From: Chitinibacter sp. SCUT-21
Lineage (GTDB): Bacteria; Pseudomonadota; Gammaproteobacteria; Burkholderiales; Chitinibacteraceae
Assembly: GCA_041874755.1 (NCBI GenBank)
Contig: CP102611.1
Coordinates: 1,860,001 to 1,924,000, forward strand
Direction: 5' to 3'
Length of the DNA: 64,000 nt
The notes under the pieces are model-generated. The model did not search any database, had not been told where the DNA came from, and saw only the letters and a list, made by a program, of their open reading frames with translations. Both the position numbers and the translations under genes were made by a program. Below are positions 17,491-27,367 of this stretch, piece by piece; position 1 is the first letter of the stretch; every line of letters starts with the position of its first letter.

Positions 17491-17525
17491 CAAACGGCAC
17501 GTTTTCTTTGCCTGGCGAATTTTTT

Positions 17526-18488
17526 ATGCTCAATGCCTTTGTCCTCTCTGCTGGTCGTTTGATTCAAGTTCCTGCCTTAGTGCCAGAAGACTTATCACGA
17601 CCGGAGGTGCTATGGGTCGATATGGTTGACCCCACCGACGAAGAGCGTGAATTGGTGCAGCGCGTGTTTCATTTGGAACTGCCCGAAGACGAAGAGCTAA
17701 AAGACTTGGAAGAGTCGGCGCGTTGCTATGTCGACGACAATGGCGTTCATATCAGCTCGTTCTTTTTGTCACACGCAGAAGATGAGCACAATAACGTGAC
17801 CGTGTCGTTTTTATTGAACGAAGGCCGCTTGCTGACCATCCGCCAAGAAGAACTCGCGGTATTCCGTCTTTTCCGGCTGCGCGCTCGCGTACAACCCGGC
17901 TTTGTCGGCAGCGCGCAAGAAATTTTGCTCGCGATTTACGATGCCGCGGTCGAGTACGACGCCGATGTGTTGGAGGAAATCTACGCCAAGCTCGATGGCG
18001 TCAGCCGCCGTGTACTCGACCATAGCGCCGAAATGACCGATGAGCTGATGGGCCAAGCGCTGGCCGAGCTGGCTGGCCATGAAGACATCAACGGTAAAGT
18101 GCGGCTGGATTTAATGGACACCCGCCGCGCGCTGTCTTTTTTGCTGCGTAGCCGCCAACTGGCCGCCGCGCAAGAAAATGATTTACGCGAAATTTTGCGC
18201 GATTTGGAATCACTGAATAATCACAGCGCATTCTTGTTCGACAAGATTAACTTCTTGATGGACGCGGTGATGGGTTTGATTAATCTGGCGCAGAATAAGA
18301 TTATTAAAATCTTCTCGATCGCTAGTGTGGTTTTTCTACCGCCGACCTTGGTCGCATCAATTTACGGCATGAACTTTGCTCATATGCCAGAGTTAGATCA
18401 GAACTGGGGCTACCCCGCCGCGCTGCTATTGATGGTGCTCTCTGGTATTGCGCCTTACGTGTTTTTCAAACGCAAAGGCTGGTTATAA
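17526..18488 (+). CDS. corA: Magnesium/cobalt transporter CorA
   Basis: 320 residues from ATG 17526; the TTG at 17508 gives six extra residues and is less likely. The cytoplasmic funnel domain (about 1-260) leads to the long pore helix and the signature GMNFAHMPEL between two C-terminal membrane helices (about 270-290 and 295-312). The protein ends in FFKRKGWL, matching the CorA KKKKWL-type basic tail. It forms a homopentameric Mg2+ channel. It is divergently arranged with mgtE across 230 bases. Confidence 0.96.
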   Translation: MLNAFVLSAGRLIQVPALVPEDLSRPEVLWVDMVDPTDEERELVQRVFHLELPEDEELKDLEESARCYVDDNGVHISSFFLSHAEDEHNNVTVSFLLNEGRLLTIRQEELAVFRLFRLRARVQPGFVGSAQEILLAIYDAAVEYDADVLEEIYAKLDGVSRRVLDHSAEMTDELMGQALAELAGHEDINGKVRLDLMDTRRALSFLLRSRQLAAAQENDLREILRDLESLNNHSAFLFDKINFLMDAVMGLINLAQNKIIKIFSIASVVFLPPTLVASIYGMNFAHMPELDQNWGYPAALLLMVLSGIAPYVFFKRKGWL

Positions 18489-18537
18489 TTTTGCTTAGCC
18501 TGCATACGGGCGAATCACTTAGGTAGACAGGCTGCAT

Positions 18538-19566
18538 ATGACAGCATCAATTCTCAACGCAAGCGAACGCATCGCCCAAATTAAAAGCTGTTTATACAGC
18601 GACCCCGCCAGCGCGTTGCAGTTGAGTCAGGTCTTGTTCGACGATAGTGCAATCGCACAGGATCATTACAGCTTCATTCACGCCTGTCTGTATATTTCAA
18701 TCACCCGCAATCAACTTGGTGAACGACAAGATGATTGTGCTTTGCTCCATACAGCCTTATCGCTGTGCGCAGCGCACCAATACACCCAGCTCTCGGTGCA
18801 AGTACTCGAGCGCTTGGGACGAGATCGCTATACCGGTGGCTTATACGCCGAATCGCTGGCCTATTGGAAACAATGCATCGAAACCTGTCGCGTACTGCGC
18901 CATTGCGGCCACGCGCATGTACAAGCGTTGATCGGCTTGGGCCATATTTGCAGCGCCTATAACAAACATGAACAAGCCGTTGAATTTCACCGTGCCGCAC
19001 TGCAATTACTCAAACTCAACCCTGATCCATTGATTGAAATTCGCGCCAAACTCAGCTTAGGCTGGGATTTATATAATGCGGGGCACAGCCCAGAGGCCGT
19101 GCACATGTTGCTGGAAACCGAAGCCTTGGGTAGGCAGCATGACTTTGGCCACTATGTTTCTGAATCTTTATTACATTTAGGCACTATTTATCTCAAGCAA
19201 CACGACTTGCTGCAAGCGGAGGAATTTTTCGAGCGCTGCCTAGAATCAATGCAAGTTACCCCATCGCATTGGGCCGAATGCAATTTATTGGGCAAGTTAG
19301 CCGAAGTTCATTTTCTGCAAGGTGAAGCACAACGTGCACGGGAAATGATTGAACGCGGTATTCGTCTCGCTCATCAAGATGGCATGCGACATATTGAAGC
19401 CAAACTTAGCGCCCAAGCTGCCGGTTATTGCGCCGCGCTCAAAGACAAAGACGGTATTCAATATTACGGGCAGCAGTTGGATTTATTGCATGAAAAAAAT
19501 ACCGATTCTTGGCAAATTCCACCGATTGATCTCAGCAATATCCGTCAGTATCTGCCCAACCCATAA
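18538..19566 (+). CDS. TPR-only protein (paralog family member 1)
   Basis: 342 residues made almost wholly of tetratricopeptide helices, with no signal peptide and no output domain. It starts with a segment ASALQLSQVLF that recurs in the TPR protein at 27364. About seven TPR units follow, including YAESLAYWKQCIETC, EQAVEFHRAALQLL, LQAEEFFERCLESM and AREMIERGIRLAH. The unit Y-AL-W-LE-A recurs in the four other TPR proteins at 25.7, 27.4, 29.3 and 34.4 kb. It probably acts as a protein-binding adaptor; partners are unknown. It is 49 bases after corA and could be read through from it. Confidence 0.8.
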   Translation: MTASILNASERIAQIKSCLYSDPASALQLSQVLFDDSAIAQDHYSFIHACLYISITRNQLGERQDDCALLHTALSLCAAHQYTQLSVQVLERLGRDRYTGGLYAESLAYWKQCIETCRVLRHCGHAHVQALIGLGHICSAYNKHEQAVEFHRAALQLLKLNPDPLIEIRAKLSLGWDLYNAGHSPEAVHMLLETEALGRQHDFGHYVSESLLHLGTIYLKQHDLLQAEEFFERCLESMQVTPSHWAECNLLGKLAEVHFLQGEAQRAREMIERGIRLAHQDGMRHIEAKLSAQAAGYCAALKDKDGIQYYGQQLDLLHEKNTDSWQIPPIDLSNIRQYLPNP

Positions 19567-19707
19567 ATGTATTCAACTGAAGTGATTAATCAGCAAAGAA
19601 CACGGAGCAATACCTAAGTGGGGTATATTAAAATCTTACGCCGATCTTGAATTGCGCCAGACCGACTCAATATCTTATTGAATCACTTAATCGACGCTGG
19701 AGCCGCC

Positions 19708-20982
19708 ATGAGCGTGCCACACCTCACTACCGCCCTAACCGGGCCATTACTTGAGTTAGAACGCAAGATCCTTGCTGCGCAGCCGGAAATCGAACACTGG
19801 TTCCGCAATCAATGGCAAGAGCACACGCCGCCGTTTTACGGCTCGGTCGATTTGCGTAACGCCGGCTACAAGCTCGCTCCGGTCGATATGAATCTCTATC
19901 CGGGTGGGTTTAATAATCTAAATCCGGAATTTCACCCGCTGGCGGTGCAAGCCGCGATGATGGCGCTGGAGGGCTACTGTCCTGACGCACGCCGCATTTT
20001 GCTGATTCCGGAAAACCATACCCGCAACGGTTTTTACCTGCAAAACGTCGCGGCGCTGGCCAAAATCTTGCGCCAAGCCGGTATGGTGGTGCGTATTGGC
20101 AGTATGAACCCAGAAATCAGCGAGCCAACAGAATTAGACTTGCCCGACGGCAGCAAAATGCTGCAAGAGCCGGTAATTCGCAAGGGCAATCGCGTGGGTT
20201 TGAGCGATTTTGACCCGTGCGTGGTCTTGCTCAATAACGACTTGTCGGCCGGTATTCCCGATTTACTGAAAAACATCGAGCAAAGCCTACTGCCACCACT
20301 GCACGCTGGCTGGGCAGTGCGCCGTAAAACCGGCCATTTTGCTGCGTATGATCGCGTCGTCGCAGATTTTGCCAACATTATCGATATCGACCCGTGGTTG
20401 ATTAATCCTTATTTCGAACACGTTGATGGGCTGGACTTCCATGCCCGCGAAGGCGAAGAAAAACTCGCCGCGACCGTCGACGCAATGATCGCCAAAATCG
20501 CCGCCAAATACGCCGAATACGGCATCGACCAAACGCCATTTGTCATCGTTAAAGCCAACGCCGGCACCTACGGCATGGGCATTATGAGCGTGAAATCAGG
20601 TGAAGAACTCGTTGGGCTGAACCGCAAACAGCGCAATAAAATGTCGGTGATCAAGGAAGGCGTGGAAGTGCACGATGTGATCGTGCAAGAAGGCGTGCCG
20701 ACGTTTGAAACCATCGACGATGGCGTCGCTGAACCCGTGGTTTATATGCTCGATCGTTTTGTGATTGGTGGTTTTTACCGCGTCCACACGGGCCGTGGCA
20801 TCGACGAAAACCTCAACGCGCCGGGCATGCACTTCAAGCCACTGGCGTTTGCCACCCCGCTATCAACGCCCGATTGTGATGGCTCGCCCGACTGCGAAGC
20901 AAATCGCTTCTACGCCTACGGCGTGGTGGCGCGCTTGGCACTGTTGGCGGGATCGCTAGAATTGGAAGAAGGAAGCCTGTAA
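19708..20982 (+). CDS. gshA: Glutamate-cysteine ligase, proteobacterial type
   Basis: 424 residues from ATG 19708, chosen because GGAG lies eight bases upstream; TTG at 19678 is rejected. The sequence ([32 protein letters not shown] block, [16 protein letters not shown]) belongs to the gshA class seen in beta- and acidithiobacilli, distinct from E. coli GshA. It makes gamma-glutamylcysteine from Glu and Cys with ATP, the first step of glutathione synthesis. Its TAA overlaps the gshB ATG by one base, so the two are translationally coupled. Confidence 0.93.
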   Translation: MSVPHLTTALTGPLLELERKILAAQPEIEHWFRNQWQEHTPPFYGSVDLRNAGYKLAPVDMNLYPGGFNNLNPEFHPLAVQAAMMALEGYCPDARRILLIPENHTRNGFYLQNVAALAKILRQAGMVVRIGSMNPEISEPTELDLPDGSKMLQEPVIRKGNRVGLSDFDPCVVLLNNDLSAGIPDLLKNIEQSLLPPLHAGWAVRRKTGHFAAYDRVVADFANIIDIDPWLINPYFEHVDGLDFHAREGEEKLAATVDAMIAKIAAKYAEYGIDQTPFVIVKANAGTYGMGIMSVKSGEELVGLNRKQRNKMSVIKEGVEVHDVIVQEGVPTFETIDDGVAEPVVYMLDRFVIGGFYRVHTGRGIDENLNAPGMHFKPLAFATPLSTPDCDGSPDCEANRFYAYGVVARLALLAGSLELEEGSL

Positions 20983-21929
20983 TGCGCATCCTGTTTGTCG
21001 CTGACCCGCTAGACGGATTTAAAATCTACAAAGACTCAACTTACGCGATGATGCGCGAAGCGAATGCGCGCGGCCATCAGGTTTGGGCATGTTTGGCCGC
21101 TGATTTACGGCTAAAAGACGGTGTGGTCGAAGCTGCGGCACAACAGATTGGCTTTACTGAATCGCAAGTCAATCACGATTGGTACCACATCCAACAAGCC
21201 AAGCAGATCGCCTTGCGTGATGTCGATGCGGTGGTGATGCGCAAAGACCCGCCGTTTGATCAGCAATACCTGTACGCCACGCAACTATTTAGCCTTGCTG
21301 AAGCACAAGGCGCGAAAGTATTTAACCGCGGCCAAGCGCTACGCGACTTTAACGAAAAGCTGGCAATTTTCCAGTTTGCGCAATACATCGCGCCGACAAT
21401 GGTTAGCCAGAATATGGCTGATATCCGCGCCTTTGTTGCCGAGCATGGCGATGTCATCGTCAAACCGCTCGATGGCATGGGTGGGGCGGGTATCTTTCGC
21501 ATCGCCAATACTGACGCTAACTTGGGCAGCATACTCGAGATGCTCAGCCACAACGGCGAACGCTTGGTGATGGCGCAAAAATATCTGCCGGCGATTAAAG
21601 ACGGCGATAAACGCATTTTGCTGATTGATGGCGTGCCGGTTGATTGGTGTTTGGCGCGCATCCCACAAAACGGCGAAACACGCGGCAATTTGGCCGCTGG
21701 CGGCGCTGGCGTCGCGCGACCTTTGTCGGCGCGAGATCGCGAAATTGCCGAAGCACTGGGCCCGCAATTGGCAGCGCAAGGCTTGCTGCTGGTTGGGCTG
21801 GATGTGATTGGCGACAATCTGACCGAAGTGAACGTAACCAGCCCAACGTGCTTTCAGGAAATTACGGCGCAATCGGGCATTAATGTCGCCGCGCTCTTTA
21901 TCGACGCGATCGAAAGGAAAGTCGCTTGA
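20982..21929 (+). CDS. gshB: Glutathione synthetase
   Basis: 315 residues, ATP-grasp fold. The N-terminal domain [20 protein letters not shown] is diagnostic. The ATP-grasp core includes [34 protein letters not shown], and the metal-binding [15 protein letters not shown] near the end. It joins Gly to gamma-glutamylcysteine. The ATG overlaps the gshA stop, and its own TGA overlaps the TTG start of apbE. All three genes are probably one transcript. Confidence 0.97.
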   Translation: MRILFVADPLDGFKIYKDSTYAMMREANARGHQVWACLAADLRLKDGVVEAAAQQIGFTESQVNHDWYHIQQAKQIALRDVDAVVMRKDPPFDQQYLYATQLFSLAEAQGAKVFNRGQALRDFNEKLAIFQFAQYIAPTMVSQNMADIRAFVAEHGDVIVKPLDGMGGAGIFRIANTDANLGSILEMLSHNGERLVMAQKYLPAIKDGDKRILLIDGVPVDWCLARIPQNGETRGNLAAGGAGVARPLSARDREIAEALGPQLAAQGLLLVGLDVIGDNLTEVNVTSPTCFQEITAQSGINVAALFIDAIERKVA

Positions 21930-22978
21930 AGGTCAATGCAGCACTCATCCTGCGCCGTGGCCTGATCGCCACGGCTTTATTACTTTTAGCGGGCTGCGGC
22001 AAAAACGAGTTGTACCAACAAGAAAGCTATGTGTTTGGTACCCGTGTACAAATCAGTATTTACGGCCTTGACGAAGCCGTCGCCGCCAAACACGCGGGTG
22101 CGGTACTGAGCGAGCTTGATCGGCTGCATAAAAAATTACATGCGTGGCAGCCATCCGAAATTACACGGCTGAATAACGCGATAAAAAATGGCGAAACCAT
22201 TACCGCCGACGTTGAGTTAATTGAAATGCTGAATGCGGCTAAAAAATACGCCCAGCAAAGCGATCAATTATTCAACCCCGCAGTAGGTGGCTTAGTGACG
22301 CTGTGGGGCTTTCATCGCGACACCTTTGCGCCTGTCACACCCGATGCACAAAGCCTTGCTATATTACTGGCTGCCCAGCCCAGCCTGAATGATCTGACGA
22401 TTGATGGTGCAAGCATCAGCAGCAGTAATCCCGCCGTAGAAATTGATCTAGGCGGCTTTGCCAAAGGTTGGGCGCTCGATCATTCGGCCAAATATTTGCG
22501 CCAGCAACGGGTGCTCAATGCGCTGATCAATATCGGCGGCAATGTTTTGGCACTAGGCAAAAAAGATCAGGAACCGTGGACGGTGGGGTTGCAGCACCCA
22601 CGCCAACCCGAAGCCATGGCCACCATCGCGCTGAAGAATGGCGAATCGATCGGGACGTCGGGCGATTATCAGCGCTACTTTATGCTTAATGGCAAACGTT
22701 ATAGCCATTTGATCGATCCGCGCACTGGGCAACCCGCGCAAGGTGTGCAGGCTGTTAGTGTGATCGCCCCGCCTAGTTACAATGCGGGAGCAATTTCCGA
22801 TGTAGCCACCAAACCCATGCTTATTGGTGGGGTGAACACCAGCTGGAAATATGCACAACGCTTTGGCCTTGAGGATGTATTACTGATCAACGAGCAAGGT
22901 GATGCTTTTATCTCCCCAAGTATGCAAGCGCGCATCAAATGGCTAAAAAAACCTACGCATTTGTACCGCTTACGCTAA
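21926..22978 (+). CDS. apbE: FAD:protein FMN transferase (ApbE lipoprotein)
   Basis: 350 residues. It attaches FMN covalently to a Thr in target proteins such as NqrB/NqrC/RnfG in the periplasm. The start is TTG at 21926 with GAAAGGAAAG upstream, overlapping the gshB stop. It is supported by an intact lipoprotein signal [24 protein letters not shown] (lipobox LAGC). ApbE motifs include [41 protein letters not shown] and [12 protein letters not shown]. The association with gsh genes is unusual, since no target flavoprotein is adjacent. Confidence 0.94.
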   Translation: MKVNAALILRRGLIATALLLLAGCGKNELYQQESYVFGTRVQISIYGLDEAVAAKHAGAVLSELDRLHKKLHAWQPSEITRLNNAIKNGETITADVELIEMLNAAKKYAQQSDQLFNPAVGGLVTLWGFHRDTFAPVTPDAQSLAILLAAQPSLNDLTIDGASISSSNPAVEIDLGGFAKGWALDHSAKYLRQQRVLNALINIGGNVLALGKKDQEPWTVGLQHPRQPEAMATIALKNGESIGTSGDYQRYFMLNGKRYSHLIDPRTGQPAQGVQAVSVIAPPSYNAGAISDVATKPMLIGGVNTSWKYAQRFGLEDVLLINEQGDAFISPSMQARIKWLKKPTHLYRLR

Positions 22979-23175
22979 GTTGAAGATATTGGGCAAGGTC
23001 AACTCGGACCTATCCGCTTTGGACTATGCTCGGCGAACGAACAATAACTGTTGCAGTCCAGTGATTTGGCATTTTTCATGCTGCTGAAATAGTAAAAACT
23101 TTATATGATGCTTCATCGAATTAAAAAACCTACTGCTCACAAGGCGATAGGACTAGCAAAAGGAAGTATTTCGGC

Positions 23176-23574
23176 ATGGTAGGCATAATCATTGTCACTC
23201 ATTACTCGATGGGTGAGGCCTTAATGACTTGTGCACAGCACATTATGGGTCGTCCTTTGCCGAATTTAGGGCAACTGGCCGTCAGTAAAGCAGACGAGCC
23301 TGAAGAAGTATTAGGTCGCGCACAAAAACTTATCGATGAGCTTGACGATGGCTCAGGTGTGCTATTGCTCACCGACATTTATGGAGGCACCCCGTCTAAT
23401 GTCGCCAATCGTTTAATCTGTGCTGGTCGCATCGAGGCAGTGGCAGGAGTCAATTTGCCAATGTTGGTGCGCGCATTGTCGTACAGCCATCAGTCATTAG
23501 AAATCGCCGTCAGCAAAGCCATTACTGGTGGGCTGGAAGGTGTTTTGTATATGTTACCCAGCAATCAGCCGTAA
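23176..23574 (+). CDS. PTS EIIA component, mannose/fructose family (regulatory)
   Basis: 132 residues of the EIIA-Man fold. The phospho-acceptor is His9 in IIIVTHYSMGEAL, and LLLTDIYGGTPSN is the conserved family loop. It lacks fused IIB. With HPr and EI but no permease nearby it matches the incomplete, regulatory PTS of beta- and some alpha-proteobacteria, where EIIA-Man senses the phosphorylation state rather than moving sugar. It is the first gene of the operon EIIA-ptsH-ptsI and follows a 197-base gap after apbE. Confidence 0.93.
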   Translation: MVGIIIVTHYSMGEALMTCAQHIMGRPLPNLGQLAVSKADEPEEVLGRAQKLIDELDDGSGVLLLTDIYGGTPSNVANRLICAGRIEAVAGVNLPMLVRALSYSHQSLEIAVSKAITGGLEGVLYMLPSNQP

Positions 23575-23589
23575 TGAGGGTTAAGTAGA

Positions 23590-23862
23590 ATGCCGCAGCA
23601 AGAAGTTGAGATTGTTAATAAATTAGGCTTGCATGCCAGAGCGTCTAGCAAATTCACCCAATTAGCCAGCCAATTTCAGTGCGAAGTTTGGGTTAGTCGC
23701 AATCAAAAACGCGTCAATGCAAAATCCATCATGGGCGTGATGATGTTGGCTGCGGGCAAAGGTAGCAAAATCATTATTGACACCAGCAATGCACCCGATG
23801 AGCAAAAAGCACTCGATGCACTGATCGCTTTAGTCGCCGACAAATTCGGAGAAGGCGAATAA
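23590..23862 (+). CDS. ptsH: Phosphocarrier protein HPr
   Basis: 90 residues. His15 in NKLGLHARASSKF is the EI phosphorylation site. Ser46 in VNAKSIMGVMMLAAGKG matches the HPr-kinase site, so dual regulation is possible if hprK exists elsewhere in the genome. Length is typical. It is 15 bases downstream of EIIA and 88 bases upstream of EI. Confidence 0.96.
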   Translation: MPQQEVEIVNKLGLHARASSKFTQLASQFQCEVWVSRNQKRVNAKSIMGVMMLAAGKGSKIIIDTSNAPDEQKALDALIALVADKFGEGE

Positions 23863-23950
23863 ATACAACGATGATCGTTGCCAATAGAGCAAACGACATC
23901 CATAACAGCAAGCCCTAGCGCTGCAAAGATTTTGTGTCAGGAGGGAGTTG

Positions 23951-25678
23951 ATGAGTATTAGCCTACATGGTTTAGGGGTCGGTGGTGGTATTGCCATCGG
24001 CCACGCCCATTTGGTGTCGCATGCCGATATTGAAATACTTCATTACCAAATTCCCTCTGATGGCATAGCGGCTGAACTGCAGCGCTTTGACGATGCCATT
24101 CGTAGCACGCGCAAAGAGCTAGAAATGCTCTGGGGCAGCATCCCTGACAATGCGCCCGCCGAACTCGGGGCATTTTTGAGCTTGCATATCATGCTGCTCA
24201 ACGACCATACGCTATCGAAAGAACCCCGCCATATCATCGAGCAACAACGCTGCAATGCTGAATGGGCGGTCAAGCAACAACTCGACGTTCTGCTCGCGCA
24301 ATTTGATGAAATTGAAGAAGAATATTTACGCGAACGTCGCACCGATGTCATTCAAGTCACTGAGCGTATCTTCAAAGCCCTTGCAGGCAAAGAGCATGGC
24401 AACCATGCCCCAAGCTGCGATGGCGACGATTGCATTCTGGTTGCGCATGATTTATCCCCGGCAGACATGGTGTTATTTAAAGACACCAGCTTCAAAGCCT
24501 TTATCACCGATGTGGGTGGACTGACATCACACACTGCCATTTTAGCGCGCTCGCTCGATTTACCCTCGGTCTTGGCTCTACGGAACGCACGTGAAATTAT
24601 TCGCGAGCAAGAGCTGATCATTGTCGATGGCGTCAAAGGTTGCGTCATCGTTGCCCCTGATGACACCATTTTGGCGGAGTATCAACAACGTCAAAATGAC
24701 TGGCTTGATAAACAGGCCAAGCTACAAGATATTCGAACACAAGCGGCGGTGACGCTGGATGGTACTCAAGTTGAACTCAGTGCCAATATCGAGCTACCCG
24801 AAGATTGTGATCTAGCTCTTGAAAACGACGCAAGCGGGGTTGGTTTATTCCGCTCTGAATTCTTGTTTTTAAAAGAAAATGATTTACCAAGCGAAGAAGA
24901 GCAATTTGAAGCTTATCGTGAAGTAGCCCAAACCATGCAGGGCAAACCCATCATTATCCGTACGATAGACTTGGGTAAAGATAAAATTCCGTCGTGGCAA
25001 ATTGAACGTGCGGCCCCAAATCCCGCGCTGGGGCTCACAGGCATTCGACTGTGCATGGCAGAACCACAAATGTTCCGTACCCAGTTACGAGCGCTGCTGC
25101 GCGCATCAGCTTTTGGCAAGATTAAGTTGTTAATTCCAATGCTATCGTCACTCAGTGAAGTCAAGCAAACTCGCCTGCATCTCGATGACATCAAAGCCCA
25201 ACTAAGGGAAGATAACATCGCTTTTGATGAAAATATCGAACTCGGTGGCATGATTGAGGTCCCCGCGGCAGCGATGGCGGTGGGCGCCTTTTTAAATCAT
25301 CTTGACTTCATTTCAATTGGCACCAATGACTTAATTCAATACTCATTGGCAGTTGATCGCAATGACGATGCCGTTAGCCATTTATACGACCCACTCAATC
25401 CTGGCGTATTGCACTTCTTAAAACACATCATCAGCACTGCCGATAAAATGGGCAAGCCTGTTTCCATGTGCGGCGAAATGGCGGGAGACCCCAGCTTAAC
25501 ACGACTATTGCTTGGTCTAGGTCTACGGCGCTTCTCAATGCTGCCGATTCAATTGCTTAAAGTAAAACAGCAGTTACTTAGCGCAGAACTTGGCAAAATA
25601 AAACCTATAGTAAATAAGATGCTCAAGGCTGACGATGAAGATCAGTTGCGCATGTTGCTGCAACAACTGAATGCTTAG
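23951..25678 (+). CDS. ptsI: PTS phosphoenolpyruvate-protein phosphotransferase, enzyme I
   Basis: 575 residues. It transfers phosphate from PEP to HPr. The swivelling domain has GGLTSHTAILARSLDLPSV with the active His near residue 193. The barrel domain has GVGLFRSEFLF, IIRTIDLGKDK, LGLTGIRLCMAEPQMF, IGTNDLIQYSLAVDRND and VSMCGEMAGDP, all canonical. ATG 23951 sits six bases after AGGAGG; the TTG three bases earlier is too close. It is followed after only 36 bases by the TPR-GGDEF gene with no terminator, so that gene is likely in the same transcript. Confidence 0.97.
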   Translation: MSISLHGLGVGGGIAIGHAHLVSHADIEILHYQIPSDGIAAELQRFDDAIRSTRKELEMLWGSIPDNAPAELGAFLSLHIMLLNDHTLSKEPRHIIEQQRCNAEWAVKQQLDVLLAQFDEIEEEYLRERRTDVIQVTERIFKALAGKEHGNHAPSCDGDDCILVAHDLSPADMVLFKDTSFKAFITDVGGLTSHTAILARSLDLPSVLALRNAREIIREQELIIVDGVKGCVIVAPDDTILAEYQQRQNDWLDKQAKLQDIRTQAAVTLDGTQVELSANIELPEDCDLALENDASGVGLFRSEFLFLKENDLPSEEEQFEAYREVAQTMQGKPIIIRTIDLGKDKIPSWQIERAAPNPALGLTGIRLCMAEPQMFRTQLRALLRASAFGKIKLLIPMLSSLSEVKQTRLHLDDIKAQLREDNIAFDENIELGGMIEVPAAAMAVGAFLNHLDFISIGTNDLIQYSLAVDRNDDAVSHLYDPLNPGVLHFLKHIISTADKMGKPVSMCGEMAGDPSLTRLLLGLGLRRFSMLPIQLLKVKQQLLSAELGKIKPIVNKMLKADDEDQLRMLLQQLNA

Positions 25679-25714
25679 TCGTCCTTATTTTTAATTGATT
25701 TAGCAAAGATTGCT

Positions 25715-27367
25715 TTGCCTACAAACTTAGAAGACTATTTGCCGCCAACGCCTTGCGTTGCGGAGCAAGTATCCCGCTGCTTAAACGAGGCGCAGCGGCT
25801 GTTTGTCGTCCATTGCGAATCCAGCATTATTTTGGCGCAAGCGGCCTTAGCATCAGCCCAAGAACTCAATAGGGTTGACCTTGAAATTGAGGCATTGCTA
25901 ATACTGGGCCAATCTTTGCTGGTGATTCAGCAGCTCGATGATGCCCAAGCAAAGTTCACACAGGCCCTATGTAACAGCAAACAGATTGATAATGTGCATT
26001 TTCAATGCTTGTCCTACGAAGGTTTAGCTGGCTGTTACCAACAACAACGCCAATCTTTGAATGCGATGCATGCGTGGCTAACCGCTCTTGAACTTGCGCA
26101 AGAAAATGATGACATTGAGCGGTATGTAAATGCATATTTAGGGATTGCCATCCTCTATTTTCAGCGCAGTAATTTTGAACAGGCTTTTTATTATCAATCG
26201 CAAGCACTAGAGTGGGCTCAGCTCACGCTCAATCGCGACTTGCAATCAAAAACCCAGCTGCATCTTGCTGCCACGCTGATTCAATTACACGATTACGAAT
26301 TAGCCGAAAAATTACTGCTCAAAATTGAAGACAACCTCATCTTACCGGTACGTCTGTCGTGGCTAGCAGAAATCAATCATTATTTAGGTCAAATTTATTT
26401 AGCTCGCCAAGACTGGACTCGCGCTCAGGTCTATTTTCAAGCTGCTTATGATCTGAATATCAATACTCAATCGCGCTGGGGACAAACACAGAGCTTACTC
26501 AGCCTAGGGCGCTTGCATGCGCAGCAACAGCAAATTGAGCCCGCAATTCATGAGCTGCAGCAGGCATTAGAGCTAGCTCAATCACATGAAAGCGATCATT
26601 TGCAGCAGCAAATTCATTACGAGCTATCCATGCTCTATGAAGCGAAAAATGATTACATTCGCGCCACGATGCACCATATTGGCTTTCATAATTTCTACTT
26701 ACAATTGCAAAAGCAAAACACGCGGGATCAACTCGATGCTTTATCCTCCCGACGTTTAAAACAAGCAGAAATGAAGCTGCAATTACTCAAAAGCGAATTA
26801 GAACTTAAACAATTGATGCAACAACGCAGCCTAGAGCATGAGCGGATGCAGCAACTAGAAAATGCAGCATTTCATGATCCACTCACTGGGGCGCTTAATC
26901 GCCGGGCACTCAATGAACAGCTACCTCTCCTCATCCAGCAGGTCCGTCACGAGCAAAGTGTTTTATGCTTGATCATGATTGATTTTGATCACTTCAAACA
27001 GGTCAACGATCTTCACTCGCATCAAATTGGCGATGAAGTGTTAAAAACCGGATTGCAAATTCTTCAGGCCCTAACGCGTGAAACGGACCTGTTAGCCCGG
27101 TTTGGCGGGGAAGAATTTGTTCTGGTTTTACCGCGCAACGATGCAAAAGTGGCGCTGCGAATTGCCAACCGAATGCGCGAAGAAATCGAGAAATTTGATT
27201 GGCAAACGATTTCTCCTGATTTAGCGGTCACAATCAGCCTAGGCTGTGCGCAATGGCAACCCCATATGACGCTTGATGCGCTGTTTGCAGCAGCGGATCA
27301 TGCTCTATACCAAGCCAAACACCAAGGACGTAACCAAGTTTGCTTGTATGAAGAGGCGAACCAATGA
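25715..27367 (+). CDS. TPR-GGDEF protein, probable diguanylate cyclase (TPR family member 2)
   Basis: 550 residues. About 8 TPR units (residues 25-335) are followed by a coiled coil (about 340-385, KQAEMKLQLLKSELELKQLM). The GGDEF domain starts HDPLTGALNRRALN. The active loop reads RFGGEEFVLVL (about 464-468), and RETD five residues earlier is a proper RxxD inhibitory site, so the enzyme should make c-di-GMP and be product-inhibited. There is no membrane segment. The frame is open back through the ptsI stop; TTG 25715 is the first normal start but has no clear ribosome site, so the N-terminus is uncertain. The stop overlaps the next TPR gene (ATGA). Confidence 0.88.
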   Translation: MPTNLEDYLPPTPCVAEQVSRCLNEAQRLFVVHCESSIILAQAALASAQELNRVDLEIEALLILGQSLLVIQQLDDAQAKFTQALCNSKQIDNVHFQCLSYEGLAGCYQQQRQSLNAMHAWLTALELAQENDDIERYVNAYLGIAILYFQRSNFEQAFYYQSQALEWAQLTLNRDLQSKTQLHLAATLIQLHDYELAEKLLLKIEDNLILPVRLSWLAEINHYLGQIYLARQDWTRAQVYFQAAYDLNINTQSRWGQTQSLLSLGRLHAQQQQIEPAIHELQQALELAQSHESDHLQQQIHYELSMLYEAKNDYIRATMHHIGFHNFYLQLQKQNTRDQLDALSSRRLKQAEMKLQLLKSELELKQLMQQRSLEHERMQQLENAAFHDPLTGALNRRALNEQLPLLIQQVRHEQSVLCLIMIDFDHFKQVNDLHSHQIGDEVLKTGLQILQALTRETDLLARFGGEEFVLVLPRNDAKVALRIANRMREEIEKFDWQTISPDLAVTISLGCAQWQPHMTLDALFAAADHALYQAKHQGRNQVCLYEEANQ

